64,000 nt of DNA from contig OX578147.1 of the NCBI GenBank assembly GCA_951213105.1, positions 123,783,642 through 123,847,641 on the forward strand, in the 5' to 3' direction. The notes under the pieces are model-generated. The model worked only from the letters and a program-made list of their open reading frames with translations. It did no database searches and had not been told where the DNA came from. This DNA comes from Amaurobius ferox. Lineage: Eukaryota; Arthropoda; Arachnida; Araneae; Amaurobiidae. Every line of letters starts with the position of its first letter. Within the stretch, counting starts at the first letter, position 1. The translations under genes and the position numbers were made by a program. Shown in pieces: positions 34,008-47,943 of this stretch.

Positions 34008-35589
34008 TAGAGTGGTCCTAGCTATGCTAAGATTTTTTTTTTTCTAAAAATTTATATACTATGATGCCAAAAAATTTTCTTTGGTGTAAAAAGTAATGTG
34101 TGTAAAATTTCAATCATTTTAATTGTCATTTAGTGGTAGCTCAATACGCTCAAAGTTTTACATGTGATTGCAATGTACATTATTCAATAATACATCACTT
34201 AGTGCAAAAATATTTCTGTAATAATTATTTTCAAAGATTCCACACACAAATCAATTAAGCCTGTAAAAGATAACAGAACATTGTTGCCACTTAAAATAAT
34301 ATTTGTCATTTACACTGAATGAATGTGAGTAAATGACTATAACAAGAGTTCTTTGTAACTTTACTCATGAGATTAAGGTTCTTTCCTGCAGTTAGGGTAA
34401 CAACGCATAGAGATGTGGATCAGAAAAATTTGCACTATGTATTTCCAAAAAGTTTTTTGCCTTTTTTTCCCCTTTTTCTTTTTATAATTAATTTAAAAAT
34501 ATAATATAATACTCAATCCAAACTGTTTTCCTGAAAAGAAGTAGGTTTACAAGAAATCTTTGATCATGAAGTTTTTAAATTTGGAAAAGGAAAAAGGAGG
34601 GGTGGGGGGGTGGGGTGGGGGCAGCAAATGTGTGAGTCTTTTATTTTGAAGAAAGTGAAAGGAAGAATACTAGTGACATTTTACTAATTTTCAGAACACA
34701 ACATGAGAAGTTTTAAGAAGCCTATTCTGTTAGTGTTAAGCTCTCTAAAAATTATTAAAAGTATGGTATGTTTTCACAAGTTCTTTTGCTGAAGGAAAAT
34801 TCTGTAACAGCATTAAATATATGCTAAACTTTGCAAATTGTCTCTTTTTTTTTCTCATGATGCTCACCCACTCAATTACAACCAGGTATTTTTTAAACAA
34901 TGTTTAATATTATATAAAATAATGTATTTTTAAAAATTGTTAAATAATTTTTAAAATTTATTTTTGTGATATAATACTTTTATATATTTAACAATTTATA
35001 TTTTAATAAACTGAGTAATTTGTTTATTTTATATTTTTTAATAAAGTGGTAGAAATGTTTCCCTTTAAATTATCAGTAGGTATTGGAAAAAATGTAATAT
35101 ATTATATTTAATAATTTACTTTTTATACCTATAATAAATAGTTAATTATTTATGATTCTGATTAAGTTTAAAAATTTTAAATTATTTTTCAAGCTATTTC
35201 TTTTGTGCAATGTTTTAAATTATAAAACTTATTATAGATTAAAAAATGTTATAGGAAAAATAGAATTGTTTTTTCGAAAGCTTATGTATTTAAGGAAAAT
35301 ATTAAATTATAGTTGCTAACTGCTATATACAAGTATAAAAAATGTTCATGCTTAGAATTTTTCATATATTTTTAAATTTAAACCTTTTTAGCTATGTTAT
35401 ATAATATATGTTTGACTGTAGTTGTAATATAAGAATCCATTTCAATGACATATGTCCTCAACTACTAAAATCAGGGGGTTTATCAGATTTTAAACTGCAT
35501 TAGCTTTTTTAGCATTTTGTTAAAATAAATCTTATTTTACTAAACTATTTTCTGTCATTATATCTAATACTAAAACTCATAAAACTGAC
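33981..35589. other. AT-rich sequence, no gene
   Basis: A (TA)n run precedes it at about 33974-34002. The rest is AT-rich with a G-rich patch at 34596-34622 and no family signature. Confidence 0.4.
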
Positions 35590-36830
35590 TGTCTTATTTT
35601 CTGGATAGTATGCACCTACAAATGGGTGCATGAAAACTACTCCCACTGCAACTCTCGAACTCTTGTTCAGACTGTATCCTCTTTACATGCGTATTGAGAC
35701 AGAGGCTCTCATAAGCCTAAAGACTTAAATATTTGGGCCACTGGAAAGATTACTCAAAGTATTTGTCTTGGAGTAATGTAAACATAAATGTTATAAATCA
35801 CCCATATTTTTGTATGCCCTCTGATGACATGCTTGACAGGTATGCCTTTGATAAACCATATGGGATTCAGGTCACTTCACAGTATGACTGGAGGAAGATG
35901 CCAACCTACAACAAGAAGAATTGCATTATATGGTACACTTTTGGCTCCAAACTAGGTCTTGGTGCTGGTGTATGCTGTCAAGATGATGGTACAAGGTTTT
36001 TCTTCACTCATTTGGCAACTGCACTACTGTCTTTCAAGCTGAGGTCTTTGCTATTCTAATGTGTTGTAAAATATGCTCTGACAGAAACTACAGGAGTAAC
36101 TACATCTATATATGCTCTGACAGCCAGGTTGCTCTTATAGCTTTGGAGAAGTTTGCTATGACCTCTTCCCTTGTTTGGGAGTGCTATACTGCACTTTGTA
36201 ATGTTGCCAACAACAGTAAGATCATCCTTTACTGGGTGCCTGGACATTTGGGCATTCCAGGTAATGAGTTGGCTAGAAATGGTTTAAGTACACCCTTTGT
36301 TGATTCAGAGCCAGCTTTAGGCATCTGATGAGATGATCAAAAGAACTGTTTATGACACCTTCAGGAGGCTGCAGTATGAGAACTGATGCGGCATCAAGGG
36401 CCAAAAGTAGGTTAAAGAACTGAGATGTGAGTGCCCTAGTCCTAGTGCATATCACAAGGAGCTATTTAAGGTCAATAGAGCTGGCATTAGAAGGGTTGTT
36501 GGGCTCATTACTGAGCACTGAACCGCTAAAAGACACCTAAACATTATAGGTGTTATTAAGGACCCAATCTGTAGATGTTGTATGTATAGTGAAGAAACTA
36601 CCTCACACTTGGTGGACATGTGATCGAACTGTGGAAGTTGTAGGATATTCCTGTCAAGTGTCTGCTGATCTTTGCCTCAACTACTGATCTCTTCTCTCGG
36701 GGACTGCATTTGCTTCTGTTTTATTTCTCTTTTGGGGGGACAGTACAGTAGACCTGGTCACTGTGCTAGACTCTTTCTGAACCATCCACCTCCAAGTAAT
36801 AAGAGCTACAAATTCTTGCTTATTGTTCAA
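35590..36830 (+). pseudogene. LINE ORF2 fragment with RNase H domain, decayed
   Basis: Across shifting frames one reads TTPTATLELLFRLYPLYMRIE (end of the reverse transcriptase region), YGIQVTSQYDW, the RNase H segments GSKLGLGAGVCCQDDGTRFF, YICSDSQVALIALEKF and ILYWVPGHLGIPGNELA, then a tail NRAGIRRVVGLITEH and HLNIIGVIKDPICRCC. Many stops and indels make it a pseudogene. It is a longer copy of the same LINE family as 33577-33980. The 3' end is near 36800. Confidence 0.85.
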
Positions 36831-36972
36831 AGCTAGTTCTTTTAATTTTGAGATATAAGCATTACAAACTTGAAAATGGAATATTTCAAATGAAAATTAG
36901 AAGAAAAAAAAGAACACTTGCTCTAGAAGTTTTTTTTTAATTAAAGTATTGAAATTATTTTCATATATTCAC

Positions 36973-38704
36973 TAGCAATATACCCACTCTTTATACGAAA
37001 TATATAATGTAAAAAACCTTTAAATTTATAATTATGTGCAAATTCCTATGGTATTCTAAATAACATTTTTATTCAAAACATTCTATTAAAATATTCATTC
37101 AAAACATTCTATTAAAGTATTTAATTTTCCTAAAAAAGTTATCTGTTCTCGCTAATTATCGTTACAGGCAGATCTGAAGAATAAAATTTCCTGGTCCTGT
37201 TTGTAAACAAATTTACAAAATATATAAAATTTGATCAATATATGCCAAAATTAAAGCACTATAAAAAAAATTGGATCAACATATATGAATATGCAAAAAC
37301 AAAAGTACTCAAATGGTTTTAATTTGTCTAAACTTTATATATGAATTTAAAAAGTCTTTGCCGAAATAAAAGATGACTTAAATTATAATCCAGTCAGAAA
37401 TGTAATTTCCATAAAATATATTTTTACATTTAATTATTTAAATCGGAAAAGATTTAATAAAAATAGTCTGCTGTATACATTCATTGGGTTTAATTCCGTT
37501 GTTTAGTAACATCATATAATTTTTTTTTTTTAAATGAATTTTTAGAAAAACTATAGTATGTATAATGCTCTATGGGAGGTTCATTTTTAATACTTTCCAA
37601 CATAGTTGAAAAGTGTTTATGTCTTTGTTCATTCTGTCTGTATGTCCGTTCGCACGATAACTGCCATAAAAATGACTTTATCAAAATGAAATTTTAGTAT
37701 GTGGTTAAGACGGTCTGTGGGACATATGGGAATGTAAATGTATAATAACACCCAATTACTTTTGGATAGAACCTGGGTTGAAAAAATGAAATACATTGAA
37801 CCCTATAAAACCAAATTTTTCAAACATTTTTAAGCAAATCTAAAATTCACATATTGCTTCGAAAGTTTTAGGAAATATTCAAATTATCCCATGCAATATA
37901 TATAAAAAAATTTTCAGCAGAATATGTTCGGTAGTTTTTTAAATAAAAATTAAAATAATAATTACACCCACATAATATGAAGAGAGCAAGTGACTCACTT
38001 CAATATAAAGTATGACATCCATCATTTTCCCAGAATAAAAATCGTAATTTTTAAAGTTCTTTTAAATTTATATTGTGTGTTGCATCTGTCTTAAAACTGC
38101 TTTATTTTTGCATTTTTGCATAATTTTGTGCATATATATTCTGCACCAACGTAATTACAATATTTTTGAGTTTAAATGATAATCAAACTTTGATTATTTC
38201 TACAACAAAGCCCGATTTTAATGGGTGCAGAATATAAACAAGTGATTGTAAAGATGAGTTGTATAAGAATTGCTGAATTTTTTTCGCTCAAAATTATTTA
38301 ACTCGAGTCTGGAATAAAAGTGTATGAATGAAATATTCACTGCCTTTACATAAAGAACCAGACAATTTATATTTCGTTGTCATCTTTTGAATAAAGTGCA
38401 TTTTTTTCGATGAAGTTTTAAGTTTTCAAGTAAAATAAATTATCGTAGTTCTGTGATAATTAAAAAAATATCGCTGCTGAATGTATCGCATTTTGCATTT
38501 CGGTTGAAAAATGTTTCATAATCAATGCTTTATGCATAATTGAACTTTCTTGTTGCAACAACCCCTGGTCCTAAAATCCCGAAACATGGGCTAAATTTTA
38601 AGTTGATCACAGCTACTCACAAAATTTCATGAAATTCAGTACAGCAGTTCTCTCGTGAGGATGAGACAAACATAGCCACTGATTTTCCGTTTTATTTATA
38701 TAGA
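36973..38704 (-). mobile_element. Helitron-like non-autonomous element with nested TCTG repeat
   Basis: Read on the minus strand, the element begins TCTATATAAATAAAACGG after an A near 38704 and ends GGTATATTGCTAG before a T at 36973, the TC...CTAG pattern of Helitrons inserted between A and T. The first part (ctcacgagagaactgctg, then an aatttcatgaaatttt word) matches the start of the repeat at 63774. The left part matches 16308-17150. It has no Rep/helicase ORF. A TCTG-family repeat occupies 37595-38550 within it. Confidence 0.55.
37595..38550 (+). repeat. TCTG-family repeat
   Basis: It starts near actttccaacatagttgaaa, has the tctgtctgtatgtccgttcg word at about 37635, then acgataactgccataaaaat, and ends near atcaatgctttatgcataa. 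It is collinear with 42925-43910 over nearly 1 kb. No coding capacity. Confidence 0.7.
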
Positions 38705-39074
38705 TAATCTGAACCATATTTCTTAAAAAACAAGAAAAGTTAACATTTATATCTGTTAGGTTTGGTGATATAGGTGTTTGCATTTTTCATAACACTCTGT
38801 TTTCCCACTAAGGAGTGTCGAAAACCCAGACAGTCCGACTCATCCGAAGACATTGAATCCGAAGATTGTGTTCAGAAAATTTATTAGATGTATGTTATCT
38901 CTAACATTAAGGAGGATTTGCTGGCTTCTCAGCTTAAAATATGACTCTTGTCTTTAGTCCCCTTCTTTTGCATTGACCTTATTTTAACCAAATATAAAAA
39001 TTGTAAACTGAAAATAATATGGATAAATTTCTCACAGTTTTACTTTCATGCAAAATTTCAATTTCTTTTGTGCA

Positions 39075-39730
39075 CAGGGACGTAAGTACCGGGGGGGGGG
39101 GGGTGTCACACACCCCCTGGCTTAAAAAAGTCGGAACATTTGGCAATCTCTCGGAAAAAATCCAAATAAGAGTGGGTTCTGTTCATCATAAATTTCACTT
39201 TAAATTTTTTTTTACTTTAATTTCTTAAATATCCACTACGAAATCACGAATTCTCTTTGGTGAAACAAAATCCTTGACGCCCATGTTGATGCAAAGCCAT
39301 CTAATGTGGACGTGGGACAATGGTTTCTTTACGGTGCCATAAATCCCCTTCAAAAACAAATGGGTGAGGGCGATGACATCGTGGGTGGTCCAGGAAGTCC
39401 CCAATCTTTGTCGGCATTTTTATTGAGGAAATTCGGAGACGTAGATCATTTGTAGTACACATTTTTGCTGACAAAACCATCGAAGAGCAATTAGGTGCTG
39501 ATAAGTGCTCTTCGGACAAAACCCCGCAGTCGGAAAAACAGCAGGAGAAAAATACTGAAGCAGTAGATGAAACACAGGGGTCCAGGGATTTGGAGAGCGA
39601 GACCAGTGTGTGTTCACTTAAAAATGTCTTTAATTGGGCAAGTAATTTATGACTCTCGGAAAAATGTCTTTTCTGTAGAATTCTGAAAAGCATGTGATTT
39701 TCGTTCAGCCAAGTCTAGATTCCTTCAATT
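39075..39730 (+). mobile_element. Possible DNA-transposon end, CAGGGACGTAAGT
   Basis: The sequence cagggacgtaagtaccgg opens with a 13-base G run (39091-39103). In reverse complement the same 13 bases occur at 46203-46215. The region up to 39730 has fragmentary open frames on both strands with no confident family. The 8-bp flanks of the two ends do not match each other, so they may be two partial copies. Confidence 0.4.
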
Positions 39731-42316
39731 TTTCGCAGAGCAGAGCCGCTCTTGTTGAACAAAGCTGAGTGCTTAAATTTTGTCTTTCACTTGCATTTCA
39801 TGCGTAGCTTATTAAATGCGTTTCGTGAAACAAAATTTCAACATGAAAATTATTTTTGACCGTGAAAGGTAAGGTAGTGCTTTTAAATTATTTAAATGCA
39901 TGCATAAGAATCCTTTATATATGTTTCTCATATTTATAATTATTTAGTTTTATTGCTTTGTTTAATCTTGTTATAAAATTCACGTGATTTTTAAAAGTAT
40001 CTCTTAACAATTCATAGCTAATTCAAATAATTTTTTGCAGCAAAATAAAATCGTAAATTGTGAATGAAACGCTGAACTATACAAAAAAAAAACTGATAGT
40101 GGCTCTAATAGGGGTCAGAGATGGGCCGAAAATTCACCCTTCCCGACCCGACAATACCAGTACTTAAACCCGGCCCGAAGACCATTGAGTTTCGGCGTGA
40201 TCCGACACGAAATAATTTGAATTCATATGTGTTAGTGTTTTTGTGTTTTTTTTTTTTTTTTTTTTTTTAATTTGTTAAGCATTTATCTTTACATAGCTGA
40301 AATAAAGACAATTTCATGCATTCAATTACAACGCATCTGAAAAGTTTTCAAAAAATATATTTAGCGTTTTAAAAGTCCGAGCCTGGCCCGAAAAAGTGTT
40401 ATAAAACTCGGACACAGTCGAAATAATTTTGCTTGAATAACATTTTCCTAAATAGGTAGTTTATTTTCTTGGACTTTCAAAGCAGTTTCAAGTATAGAAA
40501 TTAGAATCATATATTCGAAATAGTTCAAAATATTATAACATTGAAACTAGAACCACCTTTTCAAAATAGTTATAAAATATCGAAATTAGAATCCCCTGTT
40601 TAAAATATTAAAATATCGAAATTGTTGACATTGTATTTCAAAAACTAAGAATCTGATATAAAATCCAATTATATACTCTTATATGGTTTTTAAAGGGCTA
40701 CAAATTACCTAATGCAGTTCATAGCCACCATTTTTAGTTTTCAAAAAATAAGCATTTATAAACTTAATATAAATAATTAAATAAGCATATACAACTCAAA
40801 ATTTTCAACCTTTTTGAACTTAATAAGACGATTACTCGAAAATTATATAAGATCTATAAAAACAAATTATTAATCTAGAACCTGGATTTCTTACTAACAC
40901 TCTTGTCGCTTATTGTTTGTGGTTTATAATTTAGAAGTAGTCGGAGTGAAAGCAAAGGGATATTAAAACTCGCTCTAACAAAAACTTTTTGTCTAAAAAA
41001 AATGTCAGTATACTAAAATATTGAAATTATTTCTATATACATAAATGGTGTTATATTTCCGACAAGATAAGTAAAAGTTGTTGATAGTTCTATCTATAAA
41101 GTTCTGAGTTATAAGCGTCTAAAATGTTTATATTTTTCGTAACGCCCCGATTCCAGCCAATCATATATACCCGAACCATACATGTTATTCACATTAAAAT
41201 CTATGCAATGCTTTGTCATTTCATATTGTGATTATTTTTTGGCGGAATATAATCTCTCTATACTAAAGAAAAGTAGCCGATGCCGCTGTTTGATAAATTT
41301 CTCGTTTCTCGAGATTCTTTGCTTCGTACCGCAAAAACTATTGCATATGAAAATATGAAATTTGATATATCAAATTAATGAGGGGAAAAAAACTAATTTC
41401 TTTTTTAAATTGAAAAAAAAATTGCCTAAAAATATGTGTGAAAATGGGTTTAATATTTTAATTCATATTTGCAACTAATTATTTAAAACAATTTATTAAA
41501 TACATTTTAGGGATGATAGCAGCAAATAATTTCTACAAATATAAGAATTGAAAATCATTGTGTTTAACTTATAGCTGTATATACTGCAAAAATTGAAATA
41601 GGAAAAATAGGAGAAAAATTGAAAGTTTGATTAATTTAAAATGTTATCAATTAACAAATCAATGTTATCACAATGTTATCATAATGTTATTAATGTTATC
41701 AACTTAAATAAAGTTACTCTCCAATTGCAGTATTTTTTAAGTTATAAATACTAACAGAACCCACCAAAGAGAGGCGTTTCAAAAGATAGGAAAGTGCTCC
41801 CATTGCAGATTTAGACATCCATACTAGAGTTATTCTAGCTTTGAGAACGTCACCTTTAGGCGGGTTCTGTAAACATTAACGCTTGGTTTTGACAAATCGT
41901 ACTGTCTGACCTCAATCTTTGTGAAATTTAATGCCAACTGAGTGATAAAACTGAATTTATGTGTCTATAAAGTTCACAAATTTGTGGAATATAACAAGTT
42001 TTCAAGTTTCCACTCCACATCATATGGTATATGTGCAAAGCGCTAATAAGCGCAAAAGCGATCCACAGATACTGTTATTTTCAAGGGGAACGCAATCCAT
42101 ATAGAATATAATAGGCTGATATATTAATAGAATAATTAACGTTATTTACATGTTTGTATTTTAAACTATTTGTGATGAAGGAATTTAAAGTGATTTACAA
42201 ATATTTAAATGCGGTCGTCATTCGTATAAAATTTTATATATTCTGCGTTGGAATAAAAATGTCTTATTAATTCCTTCGAATAAATCAAATGCATGATTAT
42301 ATGTAGAAAGTTGAAT
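39731..42316. other. AT-rich sequence with dispersed repeats
   Basis: 40460-41230 is related in reverse to 22620-23410. 40125-40430 contains words such as cccggcccgaag and gcctggcccgaaaaag, like a GC-palindromic repeat, also hinted at 61180-61260. A poly-T run lies at about 40240-40268. No gene was recognised. Confidence 0.4.
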
Positions 42317-42528
42317 AAATATTATAATAGTTGTTGTTGTTGAAACCCAGACTGTCCGACCTACCAGAAAGGTGTAAGGTAAGCGTTTGGACGGCCGGAA
42401 AGTCCCACCCAATTTAGACTGGAACCCAGTGGGGGAGGCATCCACAGGGACCGTACTCTCCTTCCCCTACCACCAACCTCTCGGAAGGACTTACAGTCCC
42501 ACATGTTTAACGTGAAATATTATAATAG
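42317..42528 (-). mobile_element. tRNA-derived SINE, 5'-truncated, with 14-bp target duplication
   Basis: The SINE occupies 42331-42514, from a GTT repeat tail and ccagactgtccgacctacca through the body to acatgtttaacgtg. The tRNA head is missing. Perfect duplications aaatattataatag lie at 42317-42330 and 42515-42528, showing target-primed insertion with 5' truncation. Confidence 0.92.
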
Positions 42529-42924
42529 TGTCGAAACTCAAAATTCAGTTTTTATCCCAGCTCGGACAGTCTTAACAAGCTGCGTGTACTAGGTTCTTTT
42601 GTCTTATTTGACCTGTAAAGCAAATAAGAGGCATAATTTCCATTATAAATTCCTTCACGAAAGGTATCCTTCGCTTAGCAGCAGGAATCTGTTATCATAT
42701 ATTTGGTAATGACATTTTTTTCATCTCCTTCCCTCAAAATGTTCTTTTTAATCTTTTTAAGTAATCAATTCTAGTATAAATTATGATAAAATTTATTTAG
42801 AAAAATGTTTAATTCACAATGAAAGTATTATAAATTTTATTTCTAATAAATTTAAAAATTTCAATGTCTCTTTTCAAAATGAACAAACTTCCTTAATTTT
42901 TAAACTAGCTAAGGAGGTTTCCTT

Positions 42925-43910
42925 TTTAATACTTTCCATTTTCCAACATTGTTCAAAAGTGTTTATGACTTTGTTCATTCTGTCTGTCTGTCTGTCTGTC
43001 TGCCCGTTGGCACGATAACTGGCGTAAAAATGACTTTATCAAAATGAAATTTTAATATATTGTTCAGACGGTCTGTGGAACATATGGGAATGTAAAATAA
43101 TAATATCACCCAATTAGTTTTGGATAAAACCCAGGTCGAATAAGTGAAATACATTGAACCCTAAGGGACCTCAATTTTCAAGCATATTTTAAGCAAAGTT
43201 AAAATTCGCCAACTGCTTCGAAAATTTTAGAAAAGATACAAGTTATCCTGTAAAATATATAAAAAAAATTGAGCAAAATTTGTTCGGTAGTTTTTTAAAA
43301 ATTGAAATAGTAATTTCACCCATATTATATGAAGAGATAACGTGACCCACTTCAAAATAAAATAAGGCATCCATTTTTTCCCCAGTGTCAAAATCGTGAT
43401 TTTTAAGATCCTTTCAAATTTATATTCAGTGTTGCATCCGTCCTAAAAAAGCTTTAATTTTTAAGTATTTTCTGTGTATTCTGCGCCAACGCAATTGCAA
43501 TATTTTTTAGTTTAAATGATCATCAAACTTTGATTATTTCTACAGCGAAACCTAATTTTTACGTATGCAGAATGTAAACAAATCAAGCTGTAAGATCAGT
43601 TGTATAAGAATAGCTGAATTTTAACGCAAAATTATTTAGCTCTTGAGTCCGGAATATAGGTGATATGAATGAAATATTCACTGATTTTACATAGAAAAGA
43701 AGACGATTTTAGAGTATTGCCTTTTTCGATGAAGTTTTAAGAATGAAGTTAAAAAGTACTTTTAACTCCATTTTTTTAAGTAGAATAATTTTTTGTAGTT
43801 CTGTGATAATTAAAAAAATACCATCGCATTTTATAGATGTTTAAATAAAATTGAATTGCAGTTGGAAAGTGTTTCATAATCAATGTTTTATGCATGATTG
43901 ATCTTTCTTA
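42925..43910 (+). repeat. TCTG-family repeat
   Basis: This copy of about 985 bp runs from the tttttaatactttcc word, through tctgtctgtctgtctgtctg at about 42979, to a gttggaaagtgtttcataat word near the 3' end. Collinear with 37595-38550 and with the forward copy at 4335-5645. Non-coding. Confidence 0.7.
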
Positions 43911-46202
43911 TTTAAATTACTCTAACTAAACTTTTTTAGTACAATAATTATCATATTAGAAAATTTTCGCCTGTTAATATCACCACAGAAAGAGTACGCA
44001 ATTTTTCTAAATCTTCATTTTATTGAATACGATTTTCAATTTATTACATTCTATAAATTTTTATTAGAAAGTTAAGTAATTTATATTAAGTTAATTTCAA
44101 GAGTTCTCGAATGCAATAAGTAAAAAAAAAGAACATAATTAGGCTCAGGAAATTTTTTTTTCCAGCGGACTTTCTAAAGGAAAATAAATAACATTTTAGG
44201 TTACATACTTATGTTAATATTATAATAACTAGCACAAAAAATATTGTAACAGAATTGAACGCGTAAACATGAGCGGTTTTAGTGATATTCAAGTTTTTCC
44301 TTAAAAGACATTATTCTATACTGTAAAGGCAACAGATCCATTGGCTTTTCTGTTGAGTGCCGAGACTATTGTTTGATAATTCTATTTTGATAAGACTAAT
44401 CTAGACAAAAATAGGATTGAGCTTCTATTGCAAATAACAATGATGGTCCACTGAGCGGGCGCACATGCATCTCGCACTCCGCTAGCTACACATGCGTAAT
44501 ACGCTCTCACTAAACGCCTAAATGATTGCGATGTTTATTTGCATATGCGGTCGTGCATTTAATCCGCATTTGCAAACCGTGCGCCCTAAATAAGTACTTA
44601 AACACGCTTCTCCCGTTGCGCTGCAACACCTTCAAGATTAAACGAAGAGCAGGGAGGTAATAATTGGGATTATGGTTGTTGTTATCTGATTCAAGTCATT
44701 TTTTTCATCGAATACTTTTAATGACAAAAAATTGTATTATATTTTGAAAAATATAAATCATATTTTTAAAATTCAAGAAATAAGAAAACTTCTCAATTTA
44801 AATCACTTCACGTCTTTCGTCTTGTTTGTTTCCGTGAATGGCGAAAAGTAAAATTAGATAATCAAATGCTATCTCCTAATATTTTTGTGCTATAGAAGAT
44901 ATTTATCGAGCGAAATCGAATAACAATAAAATATTCGCACGTTTAAAAAATAAAAATGATATCTATGAAATTCTGAAAGTTAGAATTTTTATTTTATTAC
45001 CCAGATCGTGTTGTGACAATTTTCTGTAACCGTTTGTCATCTGTCTCCCATTTTTAAAGAATAGTCTGCTGGGATAAATTGGTTTAAAAATGGCGAAATT
45101 TCGACTTTAAATATCTATTACCTTTAAACTAATTGGAATGTAAAAAAAAAAAAAAAATCTCGGCGACATACATATTTGCATAAGCTGAGATATCACCTTT
45201 ATACAGATTTTCGCAGCAGGGAACACCAAGGAATTGCCATACCGCTCCGACCAAGGCGGCGACTGCTACGTCTATTGGACCGAACAACTTTCTTTAGTTC
45301 TAGAAACGACCTCACCCTTTAAATCCGCCAAATTTTCGTAGCGCCGTTGAGTACGTCTCAAAGGCATCTTTGAACATAACTATTATCAAAGCAGAAAATA
45401 CAGTTTCAATTGCCCGTGAGTCAGAAAATTGGTCGTTTTAAATGCTGACGATGCGTCGTACTCATGCTCATTTCAAGAGGCCTATAATATAATTGGCGCT
45501 GACAGTTTGATCATTTACATAAACATTTGCATGCCGAGTTTCGCAGATACATCTCTATACTTTTTTATATCAAAGTGTATTTTCTTTCAAATTTGTATAG
45601 AACAAAATAAAGCTGTCAACCGGTTTCGGATGCGAAAAACAATCTCCTTCATCAAGGCAAATACAGAGCAGTCGCACCTGCAAAAATTAAGAAGGGTAGC
45701 TGTGAATAGAGTTGCACACGTGACACATGAAGGAAATCATAGCTAAATGAAAACTGGGAAAAATGAAAAAATAAAGAACCTAGAATGAATGTGAATGAAC
45801 AAAAAAAGGATTCCTTGTTCGTGAATACGACTACTAACTGAAGTACTCCATGCCAAAATATATAGAAAACACCTTCTTGACATCTCTCTAAAACATCTCT
45901 CAAAACCAAAAATTTGGTTTTGAGACTATTGTATGATTTGCATGTACGACAAAACGCTAGTTCTTAAGCGACAAACTCGCTTTTTTTTAATTGGAGGGGG
46001 GGGGGGGGGGATATGATTTGGACATATACACAAAACACTCGAAAATTAATAAAAACAAATAATTATCCTGTAGATTTTGAACTGCTCAATGGCCACTAAA
46101 ACAGCTCAAAAACAAAAGTTAACTCACTCGTTTGTACAGTCGGAAAATTTCAATATTAGTCGGAAAAATCTCCTTCACACCCCCCCAGCCAAAACTGCCC
46201 AC
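43911..46202. other. Unclassified sequence with a CpG-rich patch
   Basis: 44450-44640 is CpG-rich and partly resembles 2780-3300. A 15-base G run lies at 45996-46010. Short ORFs at 45429 and 45652 have no recognisable domain. Confidence 0.35.
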
Positions 46203-46215
46203 TTACGTCCCTGGT
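46203..46215 (-). mobile_element. Transposon-type end matching 39075
   Basis: acttacgtccctg is the exact reverse complement of cagggacgtaagt at 39075-39087. Upstream are a C run and ggaaaaatctcc, comparable to the sequence following 39100. It may be the end of a separate fragment. Confidence 0.4.
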
Positions 46216-46454
46216 CTTAGGACGGCTAAATCGTTCACGTTCTGGCCGCTGACGAAAGTCAAGTGCCTGGCCATTAAAAAAAAGAATTTTTTTTTCTGTT
46301 ATAATAAGTGAAGTCGCAACAGTTGACAACATAGACGTTTATCATTTAACACAATTCTTAATTTCCTTTTAATGAATGAAGTGACGATAAAAAAGAGTAA
46401 TAGTTACTTGAAATAAAGTGATCTTCACATATTCTTAGCCATTCTTACTTATCC

Positions 46455-46660
46455 TGTAATACATGGCAATGTATAAGGAAAATATCGGAATCATATCGAC
46501 AATCGCAACTCGAGGTTTCGTCGTATCTACACGTTTTGGGACCTCTAGAATACGAAAAACTATTTTTAGCGTAACGTCTGTATGTGTGTCTATCTCTGTA
46601 ATATTTGTAACCACTCTAACTCAAAAACTAATTGATCAAATTCCATAAAATTTTATAGGT
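46455..46660 (+). repeat. Dispersed repeat, related to 26349-26560
   Basis: It shares ordered words with the 26.3 kb copy (aatgtataaggaaa, gtctgtatgtgtgtct, ctaactcaaaaact). A second, degraded repeat of its 3' part follows at about 46780-46880 (aataagtcact-like and gattagattttggt words occur twice). Confidence 0.4.
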
Positions 46661-46880
46661 AAGTCACTTATGGGTGACGACCCTAGTACTGATTAGATTT
46701 TGGTACTATTCGTGATAAAAGAACCTGTCGTTTTTTGCAAAATGGCTCGAAAAATATACCTTTATTCCCTAGCTGGAAAACTAATAGACCAAATTTCACA
46801 GAATGAGGTAGATAAGTCACTTGTGGGTTATCCTGATGCTGATTAGATTTTGGTTCGATTCGGGATAAAAAGAACTTGTC

Positions 46881-47943
46881 TTTTTTTTGAGAAATGGTTC
46901 AAAATTTTTGCAAATTCAGTGTAATATGGGTGTTAATTAAAAATAATTTTGGGTGTTATTTTGCGCAATCAATTGAATGAATTATTAAAGAAATAAAGAG
47001 AAAGTAAATAAAAGAAAGCAAATAAAATAAAGAAAGTCTGAAGGGAATGTCTTGCTGCTCATATCAGATTTTTATATTTTCAATAAGTTGAGCTCTTTTG
47101 ATGGCCGACAGACACTTCTCCTGGCGCTCTTCACAAAGATGTTTTTTAGATTCATCTCTTCTAATTATGCAGCAAGGCGTCTAAAAAGATTTATTGTCTC
47201 CATCAGAACGAATTCCGGATATGAAAACACCACTGACTGTAGGCATAATAACAAATATAAATTTTTATAACGCTATATGCGTGAGTATATGTACAAACTC
47301 AGCTGAAAAACATGCAATGTATGTCAACCAGCAACGGTTGTTAGGTGGTTGCTTGGCGGTGTGACGTCAGCTGAAAGAGCTCTATTGTTTTACATAGCTG
47401 AAAATCGTTCATTGAAATTACATTTCTCGTTTTGCATTACCACCACATGTTCTGTTTAGTACAAAGCAAGTTCGCATTCGTCTTCTGCGCATTTTCTTGA
47501 TTACACTGCAAGTTTAGTGCTCTTTTAAATGCTGAATAATATATATCATGAACAAAAGAGGGATAAAAATATTGTTTTCCTTGGAGCGCCCGAATTCTTA
47601 ATCCATATACAAAATTGACCAAACGAAATTACATCTTGCATAATATACATATTGGCTTACTACATACTGCACATAATATACCTACAGAGTTCAAATTTCG
47701 TAACACATGAAGTGCCTAGCATAAATCATGCTTTAACCTCCAGGCTGTGAGCTCTTGTCTGCAACTATTGTATTGTCCTGTTTAGCGTTCAGATTGAAGA
47801 GGTCCCGCCCCCAGTGGGCGGGGTTGTCAGCAGCCAGTAGAAAAAGAGCTGAAGACTTGACGATACAGATATGCTGAAGGGCAGACTGCCAGTACTACAG
47901 GTATCATATGAAGAACCAAGTTGGCCAGCCAAAACAGAGAACC
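46881..47943. other. Unclassified sequence; GC-rich segment after LINE ORF1
   Basis: 47730-47940, read on the minus strand, follows the LINE ORF1 stop and includes a short hairpin cccgcccactgggggcggg (47805-47823). It may be LINE 3' sequence. No ORF2 start is found here. The rest is AT-rich without a gene. Confidence 0.4.
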
